Below, piece after piece: positions 32,471 to 33,101 of a stretch of 33,101 nucleotides of DNA (position 1 is the stretch's first letter; every line of letters begins with the position of its first letter). Position numbers and translations under genes: made by a program. Below the pieces are notes generated by a model that worked only from the letters and a program-made list of their open reading frames with translations, was not told the DNA's origin and searched no databases. Source of the stretch: JAAYUK01 sp964392915 (GTDB taxonomy: Bacteria; Nitrospirota; Thermodesulfovibrionia; Thermodesulfovibrionales; Dissulfurispiraceae). Location: assembly GCA_964392915.1 (NCBI GenBank), contig CAYMRS010000023.1, positions 1 to 33,101 of the forward strand, in the 5' to 3' direction.

Positions 32471-33101
32471 ATGATTGCCGAGCACCGCCCCGGGACCATA
32501 CTTGTGGTCGATGACGATCCGTTTGTTCTCGAATACGTCACTGCACTGCTGTCTGAATATAATTACACCGTTCTGCCGTTCGGAAATGCAAGGGAAGCCA
32601 TAAAACACCTTCAACAGAACGGCAGCGCTGACGTTGTTCTTACGGATATCAAGATGCCCGTCATGACCGGCATAGAACTGCTTGAGCACATTCATGCGAT
32701 GAATCCGGAACTGCCGGTCCTGCTGATGACGGCATACGCCGAGATCGACACCGCTATCTCCGCAATCAAGCAGGGAGTTTTTGACTTCATTATCAAGCCT
32801 TACCGTTCTGAACAGCTCATTCATTCGATCGAAAAAGCGGTCCGCTACAGCAACCTTATCCAGCAGGAAAAAGAGCACAAGAAAATTCTGGAACAGACCG
32901 TGCAGGAACGCACGAAAGCTCTTTCAGACGCCCTCAGCAAAGTGAAGAACATGAGCCGCGAGCTCATTCATCGCCTGACAGTTGTCGCGGAATATCGCGA
33001 CACCGACACCGGCGTGCACAACTCGCGCCTGGGCCTCTTTGCCAAGACAATAGCTGAGGTGATGAATCTCTCAGCCGACTTTATTGAAGCGCTGACCTTC
33101 G
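32471..33101 (+). CDS. Response regulator, probably HD-GYP type (partial, runs off the window)
   Basis: Open from the ATG at 32471 to the last base, 210 codons visible. The receiver domain starts TILVVDDDPFVLEYV; the phospho-acceptor Asp is in VVLTDIKMPVMTG, with the switch Thr in LLMTAYAEI and Lys in FIIKPYRSEQL. A coiled-coil-like linker (QQEKEHKKILEQTVQERTKA) leads to LTVVAEYRDTDTGVHNSRLG, which resembles the opening of the HD-GYP phosphodiesterase domain of RpfG-like regulators that break down cyclic di-GMP. The catalytic HD and GYP motifs lie beyond the window, so that part is inferred. No sensor kinase is adjacent. Confidence 0.85.
   Translation, partial: MIAEHRPGTILVVDDDPFVLEYVTALLSEYNYTVLPFGNAREAIKHLQQNGSADVVLTDIKMPVMTGIELLEHIHAMNPELPVLLMTAYAEIDTAISAIKQGVFDFIIKPYRSEQLIHSIEKAVRYSNLIQQEKEHKKILEQTVQERTKALSDALSKVKNMSRELIHRLTVVAEYRDTDTGVHNSRLGLFAKTIAEVMNLSADFIEALTF

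Overview
The window is about 33.1 kb of bacterial chromosome, generally GC-rich, with no rRNA, tRNA, CRISPR array or insertion sequence that I can see. The cell is Gram-negative and respiratory: it has a soluble lytic transglycosylase, an outer-membrane beta-barrel protein, a periplasmic c-type cytochrome, Tat-type leaders and a Rieske/cytochrome b complex. The run pheA-hisC-aroF-tyrA-aroA-cmk-ispH-rpsA-sppA-HU, the split b6/subunit IV genes and the selenopeptide locus suggest Nitrospirota (Thermodesulfovibrio-like) or Desulfobacterota. This placement is inference.

Layout. 90-2843: hybrid sensor kinase with a periplasmic solute-binding domain. 2859-5992: divergent lytic transglycosylase and M20 peptidase. 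6171-8231: the highlight, a tiny precursor peptide read through at least three in-frame TGA codons, each followed by a SECIS-like hairpin, then a radical SAM/SPASM maturase. It looks like the selenobiotic (SbtA/SbtM) RiPP type. 8240-9725: an AT-richer type II restriction-modification pair. 9777-9912: nested palindromes. 10018-15383: a Fur-controlled ferrous iron locus (fur, small DUF2325-like protein, feoA, feoA, feoB, Cys-rich membrane protein, beta-barrel, DUF2325, monoheme cytochrome) with three Fur-box-like sites.

15519-20498: FtsH (minus), an AMMECR1 protein, a Tat-exported aldo/keto reductase with two ferredoxin-type clusters, and a DUF6599-like exported protein. 20499-20676 (minus): a 6S RNA gene with a strong promoter, missed by ORF-based annotation. 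20780-32359 (minus): cytochrome b subunit IV, cytochrome b6, Rieske protein, HU/IHF, SppA, ribosomal protein S1, IspH, Cmk and the aromatic/histidine genes aroA, tyrA, aroF, hisC, pheA. From 32471 a response regulator, probably HD-GYP type, runs off the end.

How the parts work together. The pheA-to-aroA block supplies DAHP synthase, EPSP synthase and the branch enzymes toward phenylalanine and tyrosine. The Feo block imports Fe(II) under Fur control. The Rieske/b6/IV genes encode a quinol-oxidising complex. The selenopeptide pair needs selenocysteine machinery (SelA, SelB, SelC, SelD) that is not in this window. A recurring detail is that several genes without a Shine-Dalgarno sequence have a -10-like hexamer only 5-8 bases before the start codon, which suggests leaderless transcripts.
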